Positions 28,401 through 37,106 of a DNA stretch of 64,000 nucleotides are shown one piece after another. Position 1 is the first letter of the stretch. Each line of letters starts with the position of its first letter. The translations under genes and the position numbers were made by a program. This DNA comes from Bradyrhizobium xenonodulans (GTDB lineage: Bacteria; Pseudomonadota; Alphaproteobacteria; Rhizobiales; Xanthobacteraceae): the NCBI RefSeq assembly GCF_027594865.1, contig NZ_CP089391.1, positions 7,160,501 through 7,224,500 on the forward strand. The letters run 5' to 3'. The notes under the pieces were generated by a model that saw only the letters and a list, made by a program, of their open reading frames with translations, made no database searches and was not told where the DNA came from.

Positions 28401-28645
28401 CGTCGCGCAACTCCGCCGCCGATGCCCACAAGCCACAGGCTCCCGGCCAGGTCGAATGCCACCGTTCGCCCGTCCGGCGAAACGGCAACAGAGATGCTGG
28501 TTCCCTCGGCAACGGTCGCGTAGCCTTGTTCGTCCATGGAAGGGGACGCGGGGGACAGGGAAGCGCCGTAGGGTGCCAATATGGCGCCGCCGCCCATCGA
28601 AAGCAGTTTGCGGCGACTGATACCGCGTCGTGAAGTTGCCGTCAT
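25496..28645 (-). CDS. Tat-exported amidohydrolase with N-terminal TolB-like beta-propeller
   Basis: A 1049-residue protein. A twin-arginine signal (SRRKLLSMGGGAIL) is followed by many WD40-like/PD40 repeats, each with a PDGR or PDG turn (for example SYSPDGRRIAFSSDRG, AWSPDGRKIAFVTNRS), spanning roughly residues 45-590. The C-terminal amidohydrolase domain has the metal site GLMDMHTHR, then LHVTSHY, DAMEHLGG and IITGTDAPIDF. It therefore combines a periplasmic sensor-like propeller with a hydrolase, an architecture known in annotated amidohydrolases of uncertain substrate. The last 60 residues contain an odd RACCCCTVTPRLRC stretch, so the C-terminus may be altered. It stands alone. Confidence 0.87.
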   Translation of the reverse strand: MTATSRRGISRRKLLSMGGGAILAPYGASLSPASPSMDEQGYATVAEGTSISVAVSPDGRTVAFDLAGSLWLVGIGGGVARRLTDEFGDVAQPHWCPDGKEIVFQCYRDGNFHLWTISADGTGLMQLTRGPHDHREPSYSPDGRRIAFSSDRGMGYGIYAFDRNTGAVESLVDTTADETQPAWSPDGRKIAFVTNRSSLDVVDELGNRTTVASVHNSRNIANEKEIHGPSWSPDGDLTYVILNNGAAQLHGPRGIIVQGEDIFPFRASWLPTGEFVYTSGGKIQRRGLETTQSSIVEFSARLPIIKPKYKKVRRDFNSVVPRPVLGIGSPALSPDGCNIAFRALNDIWTMTIGELPRRVCRDGFYKSDPAWSPDGHWLSYSSDRGGKLDIWLRDLRTGEDRQLTHLSDAALSGSWSQDGRMIAFLDQSGSLYTIEIESGTVQKVYGPLWEPGRPSWGPDGRTIALAAFKPYSASYREGLSEILTVDRTTGNVEYQSPLPDRSLSTRGDDGPVWSPDGTKIAFVLASLLWVAPVDDRCRLTGPARVINAEVTDAPSWSGDSKTLLYLCNGSLRLLAADGGESQNVPLSLHWAMAKPTGRTVLRVGRLWDGRSPDLRENVDILIDSNKIAGIVSQDGNAYGDAKIVDAPQSTAMPGLMDMHTHRQMQGYSYGDRQGRLWLSLGITTTRSVGSPAYHMVEDRESIESGARVGPRHFATGEAIDGARIFYNFMRPVTEQGQLALELQRAEALSYDLVKTYVRLAPETQRDVIAWAHARGLHVTSHYQYPAVAFGVDAMEHLGGTNRLGYSRTMSRLGAAYQDVLEVFVQSGITCTPTIFTANALLGEDRSWMDDIRIKTFYPAWEYARLEERARLMAGPNRLVTLAELERNVAQVKELLRVGGRIITGTDAPIDFPAISLHLNLRAMVRYGVTPYEALLTATRYPGEFLGAPLGTITEGALADVVLVEGNPLLRIEDAANVDLVVKNGQVWSVKDLLAPFVATQVHQHGRNKMLPPVRSTVNHARFWWHGKEFVESSRACCCCTVTPRLRCTG

Positions 28646-28989
28646 TTTACAACAGCTTTTTCGATTGTTTTACCGTGGCCCTGATGGACTGTCGGCCCCA
28701 AGAACTACGCAGTCCAACCTAGACATCCGGAATCGATTTCGAGCGAAGCCACATCTCTCGGGGCTTTCGACGCCGATAACATTGGGTGGCTTCTCGAAAG
28801 ATAATTGCGACGGCTCCAAGTATGCTCCTGTAGCTCTTGCTCGGTTGAACGTGGTGGGACGCCGGCACCCGAGTGGCGTAGACCTACTGCTTGGTTTGTT
28901 GCGCCGAAGCCCAAACAGATATCCGGCCAATCCGTTTCCCAATGACGCTACCTTACTTTCGAGAGGCTCACTCCTGCGGAGAGACACTT

Positions 28990-29419
28990 CGGCTAGGTCT
29001 CGATATGTGATGAATTTCCGGACGCACGTAGCTGTCCCCGCACTAATGATCGATTCATGAGGCCCGACACCTCCCCGAGAAACATGACGATAGTCATTTC
29101 GGGTAGAAGAGCGTGCGCAAGCGCTGACCCAACTTCTTCGACGAGACGATCCTTGAACATGGAGCGACATTTCCGCTGTCTGCCGCACCCCCTCATTGAC
29201 ATGGTGCCGAGTAAGTGCGGTCCACCCGATCACGTCACCTTTTCTGATACACGTGTGCGACACAAATGAGGGACGAAGTGCGAAGAGAAACTCATTTATT
29301 TCCGCGCTCCTCCAAGCACGTATTCCTTGCGTCGCTTCCCTATGCCGACATGCGGCGTTATAGATGTCTGTTACTTCGGGTAGGTCACCTGTTTGCAGCC
29401 GGCGCAGTTCGTACCGCAT
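28990..29419 (-). pseudogene. GNAT N-acetyltransferase, frameshifted
   Basis: From 29419 the frame MRYELRRLQTGDLPEVTDIYNAACRHREATQG resembles the start of phosphinothricin/L-amino-acid N-acetyltransferases. GDVIGWTALTRH and VRQTAEMSLHV then lead to the beta-4 region. Continuation such as KDRLVEEVGSALAHALLPEMTIVMFL lies in another frame (28993-29202). The gene is probably broken, and its C-terminal end is unclear. Confidence 0.45.
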
Positions 29420-30435
29420 TTGATGTCCTTCAATCTCGCGCAATATCGGGATCCGGCATGACGCGGCGATACACCAGATTTGCCATCTAAAGAGAACGCG
29501 ATTCGCACTATGACCGCCGAATTCTCCTTGACCGACGAGCTACCTGATCAATAGCGTTTTCACGCGGTTAGGTGACCCGACCAACGCCACCTGAGTTCTC
29601 TTCGGGTCGCAATCGTCGTTTTTCGCCCACAAATCGTGAGAGACGAGTCCCCCGGGGTCGGCGCTTTATGCGCGTTCGTAGCAGATCTGTTGTGCGGTGA
29701 ACTGAGGCAACGTACTGCTGTTGAAGTTCAGAATGCGACGGCAATGTTGAAACGCCCCGAGTCCCTCAAGAATAGATGCGAACGCTAACGCACGAGCGAC
29801 CTTCCGAAAACTACCCGAACTTATAGCTTGTACAGACAGTGTTGAACTTACGTGTGCATTACTGTTATGAGGTCTGTCCGCCCGGGCAACCTCGGACGCG
29901 CAATGTAGGGCGAGCCACCCCACCGGAAGAGGCGGACATACGGCCTTACTCTGCACCTGCTTCGTCTGCTCGACATTGTGCAGGGCGTGACGAGTTCAAA
30001 ACCGCGTTCGCTGCGTTTGCCACATCGAGGCTGCGGCCGCGGCGCGCGCATCGCCATCATTTCGAGAAGCAGCCCCACTTGGACCTTTCGGCCGCTTCCG
30101 GGCGACGTCTTGCAAAAGGTCTGCCACCCTACAGTTCCGGTTGGGGTCACCGATGGCACAAGTCGGTCTGCCGCAGAAAAGCAACTGATCGGACGGATCG
30201 TCGCGCACATTCCTGCAAATAACTGCGCCCCTTCTTTTTGCAGTTGATCACTTCCTCTTTCCACAAATCGCAGTTTGCAATTTCTAGGGTGGCGGGCTAG
30301 CTAAGTTGCGACGAAGCTAATATGTTGCGAATCATGCGGCCGTTCGACGCTTTTATCCTGTGCCGCAAGAGTCCGCCGGTTTCGTCAGCCACTCGAAACC
30401 GGGCCATTCACGGGGTTAGTGGGGCGCAGTTAATC
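29420..30435. other. Intergenic region at the left flank of the Dpd island
   Basis: About 1 kb with no supportable gene. It must hold the promoter of the dpdC-dpdA-que operon. I could not locate an integrase, an attachment repeat or a copy of the tRNA end found at 56.1 kb. Confidence 0.4.
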
Positions 30436-31395
30436 ATGCCAATGAGAGCAAAACGCCGCTCGGAAGGCGACGGTTCCATAATACCTACCGATGTCGTGGT
30501 TACGACTTGCTCCCATCGGAAGTCAGCGAAGCCCACCCGCGCTGCGACGCCATCTTCACTGTCACGCGGAAATCAGTCGACCGTCGCTGCACATTGGATC
30601 GCCAAGGTCGACGGCCTCCCAAGGTGCAAGTCAGCAGACACTTTTTACGTGGGCCGCGCCTTCGGGGTGGCTAAAGAAGCCGCTAATTTCTCTGCCGCGC
30701 GCTTCTACATTCTTTCGGCTGGCCTTGGCATCGTGCCGGCCTCCCGGTCGATTCCGGCGTACGGATTGACGGTTTCGCCGCGGCACGAACAGTCGGTCCT
30801 TCCAAAAATCCTCGGAGACTTCGATGCCGCGGAGTGGTTTTCGAGTCTTTTGACCACGGCTCATTCCGACGAATGGAGCGATGTCGCTGGCGGGAAGTCG
30901 GGGCGCATTCTCATGGCGCTTTCACGGCCCTACGCGGAGATGGTCGGGGCCAGTCTCGCCGATGCGCCACGGAGAATGCTCGAAAGGCTTAGGATTTTTG
31001 GCACTTCGCTTGAGACCGCATTGCCGGCAAATTTGCACGCGGCCATCGCTCCCTATGATGACCGCCTCAACGCAATCTTTCCCGGCACGCGTACGGACTT
31101 CGCGCAACGAGCGATGCTCCATTTCGCCAGGTCGGTAGCGACAAGGCCGAGCAAGGGGCGCGAAGACGACTTCGCAGCCGTGAGATCCTCGCTTAAGAGT
31201 CTGAAGTTGCCGCGCAAGGTCCAGCGTCCGCGATTGACGGACGAGGAGATTGTCGCAGTGATCAAGAGACGGTTGCGGACGCAATCGGGCGCTGCGCGGA
31301 TGCTGGTGGCTCTCCGGCACGAAGAGGGGGTTGCCTGCGAGCAGTCCCGGTTCGGGCGACTGTACCGCATCGCCGCCGCAAAGAAGGGGATGTGA
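30436..31395 (+). CDS. dpdC: Probable DpdC (preQ0-in-DNA converting protein), DUF6884-like
   Basis: About 319 residues. The N-terminal part has DVVVTTCSHRKSA, then a spaced block ADTFYVGRAFGVAKEAA and ARFYILSAGLGIVPASRSIPAYG, the layout of DUF6884-type proteins (CxxxK, then ILSAxxGL with a Pro and a Tyr). The C-terminal third is basic and may bind DNA. In Salmonella dpdC is needed to turn 7-cyano-7-deazaguanine in DNA into the amido form. The name here is assigned from position beside dpdB and dpdA and is not proven. The start is uncertain (30322, 30436 and 30442 are possible, none with a clear Shine-Dalgarno). The stop overlaps the next start as TGATG. Confidence 0.6.
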   Translation: MPMRAKRRSEGDGSIIPTDVVVTTCSHRKSAKPTRAATPSSLSRGNQSTVAAHWIAKVDGLPRCKSADTFYVGRAFGVAKEAANFSAARFYILSAGLGIVPASRSIPAYGLTVSPRHEQSVLPKILGDFDAAEWFSSLLTTAHSDEWSDVAGGKSGRILMALSRPYAEMVGASLADAPRRMLERLRIFGTSLETALPANLHAAIAPYDDRLNAIFPGTRTDFAQRAMLHFARSVATRPSKGREDDFAAVRSSLKSLKLPRKVQRPRLTDEEIVAVIKRRLRTQSGAARMLVALRHEEGVACEQSRFGRLYRIAAAKKGM

Positions 31396-32534
31396 TGACG
31401 CGCCCGAAGAAGAGTGACGATCCAGTGCTTGCGGTACGCGCGGTTAGGACCCGGCAAGCCGACAAGCCGGTGTATGCCTTCTTCATGGCGGGTGCGGACC
31501 TCTTGAAGATCGCGGAGATCAGCCGCGTGCATCGCGACAGCGAGGGTTCGTTACACGGCTTTCAACGCAGGGGAATCAGGAGCCACGTGCAGGCCATCAC
31601 AGATTTTCTGGATCAGGGCCCGGTCCTCTTTCCGAACGCGATCATCCTGGCCATAGCGCCGTCCGCACGTTTCATCCAGTCCCGTGGAGAGCGTCCAGAC
31701 GGCGACACCCGGATTTGCGAGTCAGGTACGCTGAGAATTCCGATGCCGCGCGATGGCACCAAGTGCGCTTGGATTGTCGATGGTCAGCAGCGCTCGATTG
31801 CCCTGTCCCAGGCCCAGAACAAAGCCTTCCCGGTGCCGGTCGTCGCGTTCGTCTCGGAAGAACTGTCTGTGCATCGCGAACAGTTCATTCTGGTGAACAA
31901 GGCGAGACCGCTCGATCCTCGGCTGATTAACGAACTGCTGCCAGAACTGGACGTCGTGTTTCCGCGCGACCTGTCGGCGCGAAAGATCCCGAGCGAACTG
32001 GTACATCTGCTGCAGACCTCGCAGAACTCGCCGTTCAAAGGTCTCATCAAGCGGATATCCGAAGACTCGTCCGAAGCCGTGGTAACAGACACCGCTCTGG
32101 TGAAAGCGATCCGCAATAGCATCAACGGGGCGCTTGGCACCTTGGCGCCCTATAAGGCCTCCGGCGGCACTCCGGCGGATGTCGATGCTATGTTCCGTCT
32201 CCTCGTCGGATTTTGGTGCGCCGTGCGAGATGTATTCCCTAACGCCTGGGGACGGCCGGCAACCGAGAGCCGGTTGATGCATTCTGCAGGCATCGCCGCC
32301 ATGAGCGTACTGATGGATCGTGTGATGTCCCGCGCGGCCCCCGGCGCGGATCTGCGTCGGCATGCTGCCGAGGCGCTTGCGCGGCTTGCTCCGCAGTGCC
32401 GCTGGACCTCGGGTCGCTGGAATGAGCTTCAACGCGACTGGAATGAGATCCAGAACATCAGCAAGGATATCCGCATGCTGGCGGGGTATTTGGTCCGTCT
32501 CGATCACGCTCACGCATTCTCTAAGGTGGCGTGA
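31395..32534 (+). CDS. dpdB: DpdB-like DGQQR (DndB superfamily) protein, first copy
   Basis: About 379 residues. The ParB/DndB-like core shows HGFQRRGIRSHVQAITDFL, then the signature DGQQR at 129-133 (WIVDGQQRSIALSQ), then EQFILVNKARPLDPRLINELLPEL. DpdB helps DpdA insert preQ0 into DNA. The copy at 33.8 kb has the same landmarks, so this cluster has two paralogues, one on each side of dpdA. This copy has a longer segment before the signature and could serve as a partner subunit or have a separate role. I take the ATG at 31395, coupled to the previous stop; a GTG at 31392 is also possible. Confidence 0.82.
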   Translation: MTRPKKSDDPVLAVRAVRTRQADKPVYAFFMAGADLLKIAEISRVHRDSEGSLHGFQRRGIRSHVQAITDFLDQGPVLFPNAIILAIAPSARFIQSRGERPDGDTRICESGTLRIPMPRDGTKCAWIVDGQQRSIALSQAQNKAFPVPVVAFVSEELSVHREQFILVNKARPLDPRLINELLPELDVVFPRDLSARKIPSELVHLLQTSQNSPFKGLIKRISEDSSEAVVTDTALVKAIRNSINGALGTLAPYKASGGTPADVDAMFRLLVGFWCAVRDVFPNAWGRPATESRLMHSAGIAAMSVLMDRVMSRAAPGADLRRHAAEALARLAPQCRWTSGRWNELQRDWNEIQNISKDIRMLAGYLVRLDHAHAFSKVA

Positions 32535-33823
32535 TGCGCTTCGTATTTGCCGATAGTATCGATACCATCGATCCCCTGTACGACTTCGTTGCCGATCGCA
32601 ATGGCCTCGGCCGCCTGGTACATCGCGACGACCAATACCCGCACGAATTCCTGGAGAAGGCTCCGTACGACGGAATTCTGATCTCGCGCGCGATTGTGGG
32701 CGACGCGGCGTTTCCCGGAAAATATTCGGAAGCCCAGATGATGCGCTTCCGGCGGGAGGGGGCGAGAAAATTCCTGCGGTATCCGCTCGCCAAGTTTCCC
32801 GACAGCATGCTGGTGGGCGATTGCGGAGCGTTCAATTACAGAAATCTCCCGGAACCGCCCTACCACGCGGACGATACCGTCGAGTTCTACGCCGACGCCG
32901 GCTTTACTCACGGCTGCTCTCCGGACCACGTCATCTTCGATTTCGACGAGGTCGGCCTCGTTCGCCGGTTCCGCGACGTGCCGGTCGACGTACGGCGACG
33001 GTTCGAGATCACGCAGCAGAACGCCGTCGAATTTCTGAAGGTAGCCAAGAAGATCGGCAAGGGCTTTACACCGATGGGGGTTATCCAGGGCTGGTCGGCG
33101 GAGAGCATGGCCGACGCAGCGCTGAACCTCGTCAAGATGGGGTATCGCTATCTGGCGATCGGGGGCACCGTGCCCCTCAAGATCGACCAGATCCAACGGG
33201 TTCTTTCCACCTTGAGGAGTGCGATCCCCTCACGCATACATCTCCATCTGCTTGGTTTCGGCAAGATCGAGGATCTCGCGGTCCTCGAACAGAACAGAGT
33301 GAGCAGCTTCGACACAACGTCACCGCTGTTGCGCGCGTTCAAGGATGCGAAGAAGAATTACTGGGTCCGCAACTCTTCCGGTGAGCTTTCCTACTACACC
33401 GCAATACGCATCCCGCAGGCGACCGAGAATAACAAGCTCAAGCGGAAGGCCTGCGAAGGCAGCCTCAATCAGGAACTGGCCAGGCGTCTGGAAAGCGCGG
33501 CGCTCGAAGGCGTCCGTGACTACGCCGCACGCAAGGCAGGTCTCGAGGAATGTCTCGACGCGGTGATGGAGTATTGGGTAACCCTCAACTGGGATGCGGA
33601 TCCGTCAATGACGAGACGGTCTCAGGCCGCCCTGCGGCAGCGCGAGGTCTATTCGCGCACTCTTTCCGAGCGACCATGGGAGAGTTGCGGCTGCCGCGTC
33701 TGCCGCGAAGCAGGTGTCGAGGCCGTGATCTTCCGAACTTCGAACCGCAACAAGCGCCGCGGTATCCACAACCTCCACGTATTCCACACCCATCTGAACC
33801 AATTCCGCGAGGAACTCGCATGA
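32534..33823 (+). CDS. dpdA: DpdA, TGT-like DNA-guanine transglycosylase
   Basis: A 429-residue paralogue of queuine tRNA-ribosyltransferase that swaps guanine for preQ0 in DNA. The general-acid Asp is in GDCGAF (Asp96), corresponding to DSGGF of tRNA enzymes. The nucleophile Asp is in SFDTTSPL (Asp260). GVIQGWS (184-188) and LAIGGTVPLK (208-216) match the substrate loop region. The zinc site is near the C-terminus (Cys385, Cys387, Cys390 and a His at 412 or 415 in RGIHNLHV). All catalytic and metal residues appear intact. Its start overlaps the dpdB-like stop (TGATG), and its stop overlaps the second dpdB (ATGA). Confidence 0.92.
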   Translation: MRFVFADSIDTIDPLYDFVADRNGLGRLVHRDDQYPHEFLEKAPYDGILISRAIVGDAAFPGKYSEAQMMRFRREGARKFLRYPLAKFPDSMLVGDCGAFNYRNLPEPPYHADDTVEFYADAGFTHGCSPDHVIFDFDEVGLVRRFRDVPVDVRRRFEITQQNAVEFLKVAKKIGKGFTPMGVIQGWSAESMADAALNLVKMGYRYLAIGGTVPLKIDQIQRVLSTLRSAIPSRIHLHLLGFGKIEDLAVLEQNRVSSFDTTSPLLRAFKDAKKNYWVRNSSGELSYYTAIRIPQATENNKLKRKACEGSLNQELARRLESAALEGVRDYAARKAGLEECLDAVMEYWVTLNWDADPSMTRRSQAALRQREVYSRTLSERPWESCGCRVCREAGVEAVIFRTSNRNKRRGIHNLHVFHTHLNQFREELA

Positions 33824-34905
33824 GCAAGCAGAGATATCTCCACTTCGACGCCCTCGCGCCGATCCAGAGCCCGAACTTCAAAGTCTTCACCTTCGTAGCG
33901 CGAGCCGATGAAATATCCAGAATCGCGCGTATCGAGCGTGCCGGTCGAGACGAAGGCGGAGCTCTTCAAGGCTTCCAGCGACCACAGATCGCCGGGCATA
34001 TTCGTGAGATCCGCGACTATCTGGAGAAGCCGAGCGCCATTCTTCCTAACCCCATCGTTGTCGCCTTCATGGGAAACGCCAAGCTCAAAGGCGGATCAGC
34101 CGGCGACCGTCGTCGCGAACTCGTCGTCGATACCGCCAACGGACCGCCGGGCTGGATCGTCGACGGTCAGCAGCGCTTCACTGCGCTCTCAGAACTCCGC
34201 GGCCGTGATTTCGAAGTCTTGGTGTCCGGCTTTCTTTGCGAAACGGAAGAGGAGCTTCAGAAGCAATTCATTCTGGTCAACAACACCCGTCCTCTGCCGA
34301 AGGCGTTGGTCTACGAGCTTCTTCCGAAGGTGGGCGATCTGCCGCCCCGCATGTCCGGTCGTTCGCAAGCTGCGCTCGTCACAGAGGCGCTGAACTATCG
34401 CTCTGGCTCGTCGCTCAAAGGCCTGATCAAGCAGCAGACCAATCCCAAGGGCTCTATCCGCGACACCATTCTTCAGCGCGTGATCATGAATTCCCTGAGC
34501 GACGGCGCGCTGCGGCTTTACGCCAGCGACGATCAAATGCTGCTCAAGCACGGCGTCACCATGATGAGCGAATTCTACCATGCCGTGCAGCACGTTTTCG
34601 CAGACGACTGGATCGGCAAGACGCCCAAGACTTCGCGCCTGGTTCACGGTACGGGCATCATCGCGCTGGGCTACGTGATGGACTACCTGAGCGGCGCGAC
34701 GGGGGCCGAATCGCGCGACGAATTCGCCCGCGGTCTGAAGTTGCTCAGGGGAAAGACCGCTTGGAGTTCGGGCGAATGGGATTTCGGCAGCGAGCGCCGC
34801 AGATGGAACGGGCTGCAAAACGTACCGGCAGACGTGCGTCAACTTACCCTGTATCTCACGCAGGTGTTGAAGCGGCGCCTTGCGGGGTCGGTCAGGGCGG
34901 CGTGA
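33820..34905 (+). CDS. dpdB: DpdB, DGQQR (DndB superfamily) protein, second copy
   Basis: A 361-residue DndB-superfamily protein with QGFQRPQIAGHIREIRDYL, the signature DGQQR at 115-119 (GWIVDGQQRFTALSE) and QFILVNNTRPLPKALVYELLP. In Salmonella DpdB is required with DpdA for making 7-deazaguanine-modified DNA. This copy follows dpdA by a 4-base overlap. It parallels the copy before dpdA nearly landmark for landmark, including the C-terminal WSSGEWDFGSERRRWNGLQN segment (WTSGRWNELQRDWNEIQN in the first copy). I cannot tell which copy is the true functional equivalent of DpdB. Confidence 0.87.
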   Translation: MSKQRYLHFDALAPIQSPNFKVFTFVARADEISRIARIERAGRDEGGALQGFQRPQIAGHIREIRDYLEKPSAILPNPIVVAFMGNAKLKGGSAGDRRRELVVDTANGPPGWIVDGQQRFTALSELRGRDFEVLVSGFLCETEEELQKQFILVNNTRPLPKALVYELLPKVGDLPPRMSGRSQAALVTEALNYRSGSSLKGLIKQQTNPKGSIRDTILQRVIMNSLSDGALRLYASDDQMLLKHGVTMMSEFYHAVQHVFADDWIGKTPKTSRLVHGTGIIALGYVMDYLSGATGAESRDEFARGLKLLRGKTAWSSGEWDFGSERRRWNGLQNVPADVRQLTLYLTQVLKRRLAGSVRAA

Positions 34906-34909
34906 CGAC

Positions 34910-35542
34910 ATGAGTTACGCCGTCAAGGAGATATTCTATTCACTCCAAGGCGAGGGACGCCATGCGGGGCGGCCCGCGGTGTTCTGCCGGTTTGCAGGCT
35001 GCAACCTGTGGAACGGACGCGAACATGACCGCGGGAGTGCCGCATGCAACTTCTGCGACACGGACTTCGTCGGAACGGACGGTTTGGGCGGCGGCCGCTT
35101 CGATGGGGCCGCCGCTCTGGCTGACGCAATCGAGCGCATGTGGGCGGGGGTCGGCGGCAAGCGCTTCGTCGTTTTGACGGGTGGAGAACCACTCCTCCAG
35201 GTCGACGACGCTCTCGTGTCCGCTTTGCACGAGGCCGATTTCGAGATCGCGATCGAGACCAACGGGACGCTTCCAGTGCAGTCGCCCATCGATTGGATCA
35301 CTGTAAGCCCGAAGGGCACGACGAAACTCGCTCAGAAGTCCGGGAACGAGCTCAAACTTGTGTTTCCGCAACAGAACGTCGATCCCGCCTCTTTCGAAAG
35401 CCTCGCATTTGAGCACTTCCTGTTGCAACCGATGGACGGTCCTCACCGTGACTCCAACATGGCGAGAGCCATCGCCTACTGCCTCGAACGTCCGAAGTGG
35501 AAACTGTCGCTCCAAACGCATAAATATATGAGCATCAGATGA
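34910..35542 (+). CDS. queE: QueE, 7-carboxy-7-deazaguanine synthase (radical SAM)
   Basis: About 210 residues. It opens MSYAVKEIFYSLQGEG, the QueE hallmark. The iron-sulfur motif is the QueE form Cys31-x14-Cys46-x2-Cys49 instead of the usual Cx3Cx2C. FVVLTGGEPLLQ carries the GGEP SAM-binding loop. It converts 6-carboxytetrahydropterin to 7-carboxy-7-deazaguanine in preQ0 synthesis. It lies four bases after dpdB and is coupled to queD (ATGA). Confidence 0.92.
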   Translation: MSYAVKEIFYSLQGEGRHAGRPAVFCRFAGCNLWNGREHDRGSAACNFCDTDFVGTDGLGGGRFDGAAALADAIERMWAGVGGKRFVVLTGGEPLLQVDDALVSALHEADFEIAIETNGTLPVQSPIDWITVSPKGTTKLAQKSGNELKLVFPQQNVDPASFESLAFEHFLLQPMDGPHRDSNMARAIAYCLERPKWKLSLQTHKYMSIR

Positions 35543-35913
35543 TCTACGAACTCAGCAAGGAATTCCGGTTCGACTCAGCGCACACGTTGCATCGCACCGT
35601 CGATGTGGAGCCTAGCCTTAGGATCCACGGACACTCCTATCGGGCCGAGGTCGTTTTGCGCGGACTACCCGACGCGAGCACAGGAATGCTGATGGATCTT
35701 TCTCTGTTCGAGCGAAGTCTTGAGGAAGCACGCAATGGCTTGGATCACCGGTTCCTGGACGAGATCAACGATCTTGGGCCTGCCACCATGGAGAATCTGG
35801 CCGCCTGGATCTGGCGTAAGGTGAAGCCCATTTGTCCCAACCTTTGGCGTGTCACCGTCCGACGGGACAGCGATGCCGGCGCCTGTAGCGTGTTCGAGCG
35901 GGAGGCCGCCTGA
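35539..35913 (+). CDS. QueD-like 6-pyruvoyl-tetrahydropterin synthase homologue lacking catalytic Cys
   Basis: A 124-residue PTPS/QueD fold protein. The zinc ligands His15, His30 and His32 (SAHTLH, RIHGHSY) are present, as are LDHRFLDE and a C-terminal Glu. In QueD the Cys four residues before HGH (CxxxHGH) is catalytic, but here it is Ser26. A second gene in the same operon (36681) has that Cys. So this copy is either inactive, structural or specialised for a different reaction. It is tightly coupled to queE and queC. Confidence 0.85.
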   Translation: MIYELSKEFRFDSAHTLHRTVDVEPSLRIHGHSYRAEVVLRGLPDASTGMLMDLSLFERSLEEARNGLDHRFLDEINDLGPATMENLAAWIWRKVKPICPNLWRVTVRRDSDAGACSVFEREAA

Positions 35914-36620
35914 TGCCCGACAAAACTGCCTTGGTCCTCTTTTCGGGGGGACAGGACTCTGCGACTTGCCTGGCTTGGGCTCTCGACCGTTTCGATCATG
36001 TAGAGACGATCGGCTTCGACTACCGCCAGCGCCATCGCGCCGAACTAGACGCGAGAGACGATTTCCGCCACGAGTTGGAAGCGAAGTTTCCCTCCTGGGC
36101 TACGAAACTTGGCACCGACCGCGTTTTGGATCTTTCCGTGCTCGGGGAGATTAGCGAGACCGCACTGACGCGAGACGTCGAGATCGTCGCGGAAGCATCC
36201 GGACTTCCGAACACTTTTGTTCCCGGCCGAAACATCTTATTCCTCACATTGGCTGCGGCCGTCGCCTACCGAAGAGGGCTAAAGCACATTGTGACCGGTG
36301 TGTGCGAAACCGACTTCTCCGGCTATCCAGACTGTCGCGACGACACGGTCAAAGCCCTGCAAGTTGCGCTCAACCTTGGAATGGAGACCCGTTTTGTTCT
36401 CGAGACGCCGCTAATGTGGATAAACAAGGCGCAGACTTGGATGCTTGCCCATGAATTGGGAGGCTCCCCCCTTGTCGATCTCATTCGCAAGAGCACCGTG
36501 ACCTGCTATCACGGAGACATCGCGACGGTGCATGAATGGGGACGCGGATGTGGCGAATGCCCGGCCTGCAAGCTACGAGAACGTGGATATAAAGAGTTTG
36601 CCGATTCGCCGGTTCATTAG
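35913..36620 (+). CDS. queC: QueC, 7-cyano-7-deazaguanine (preQ0) synthase
   Basis: A 235-residue ATP-dependent PP-loop enzyme. The loop is SGGQDS at 11-16 ([16 protein letters not shown]), followed by [20 protein letters not shown] and [17 protein letters not shown]. The C-terminal zinc site is CYHGD followed by [15 protein letters not shown]. It makes preQ0 from 7-carboxy-7-deazaguanine and ammonia, the base DpdA inserts. The ATG overlaps the previous stop (TGATG). A gap of 60 bases separates it from the second queD. Confidence 0.94.
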   Translation: MPDKTALVLFSGGQDSATCLAWALDRFDHVETIGFDYRQRHRAELDARDDFRHELEAKFPSWATKLGTDRVLDLSVLGEISETALTRDVEIVAEASGLPNTFVPGRNILFLTLAAAVAYRRGLKHIVTGVCETDFSGYPDCRDDTVKALQVALNLGMETRFVLETPLMWINKAQTWMLAHELGGSPLVDLIRKSTVTCYHGDIATVHEWGRGCGECPACKLRERGYKEFADSPVH

Positions 36621-36680
36621 CACTCCGGTGCGCGAGCCAAAACCGAACTTTCGGTCCATCCTAATCTAGGAGCACTGCGG

Positions 36681-37106
36681 ATGACAACACATGTCAAGCC
36701 TGCTCATCTCGAGTCGAGCACGCCGGCCAGCACTGAACCAACATCGCAGGCTTCCAAATCGGTCACCCGCATTGGCCGTACCTATCGTTTCGAGTCAGCC
36801 CATCACCTCCCGCTCCTGCCGGAGGGGCACAAATGCAAGAACGTTCACGGCCACAACTATCGCGTTGAAGTGATCGTATCTGGCGCTTTGGACGCACGCG
36901 GTTTCGTGATGGATTTCGCTGAAATCGACGCCGAGATTTTGCCACTCATAAGAAAGGTCGATCACCGGTTGTTGAACGACGTCGAAGGCCTTGAAAATCC
37001 GACCGCTGAGATCATTGCAACTTGGTTTTTGCAGCGCATCACAGGCTGCCAAAGCGTCAGAGTTTATGAGAACGACGACTGTTGGGCTGAGGTCAAGATC
37101 GCCTAA
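36681..37106 (+). CDS. queD: QueD, 6-carboxytetrahydropterin synthase
   Basis: A 141-residue QueD with all expected residues: His41 (ESAHHLP), catalytic Cys52 in GHKCKNVHGHNY, His56 and His58 for zinc, then KVDHRLLND and VYENDDC. A 30-residue extension rich in Ser and Thr precedes the fold. AGGAG lies eight bases before the ATG. It is the catalytically competent queD of the cluster. Its stop (37104-37106) directly abuts the stop of the convergent dpdD gene, with no spacer between the two operons. No folE gene is seen, so GTP cyclohydrolase must come from elsewhere in the genome. Confidence 0.93.
   Translation: MTTHVKPAHLESSTPASTEPTSQASKSVTRIGRTYRFESAHHLPLLPEGHKCKNVHGHNYRVEVIVSGALDARGFVMDFAEIDAEILPLIRKVDHRLLNDVEGLENPTAEIIATWFLQRITGCQSVRVYENDDCWAEVKIA

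Noticed and set aside
32510..33196. Minus-strand frame of 228 codons inside dpdA
   Set aside because: Fully antisense to dpdA, whose catalytic residues are all intact. No independent support.
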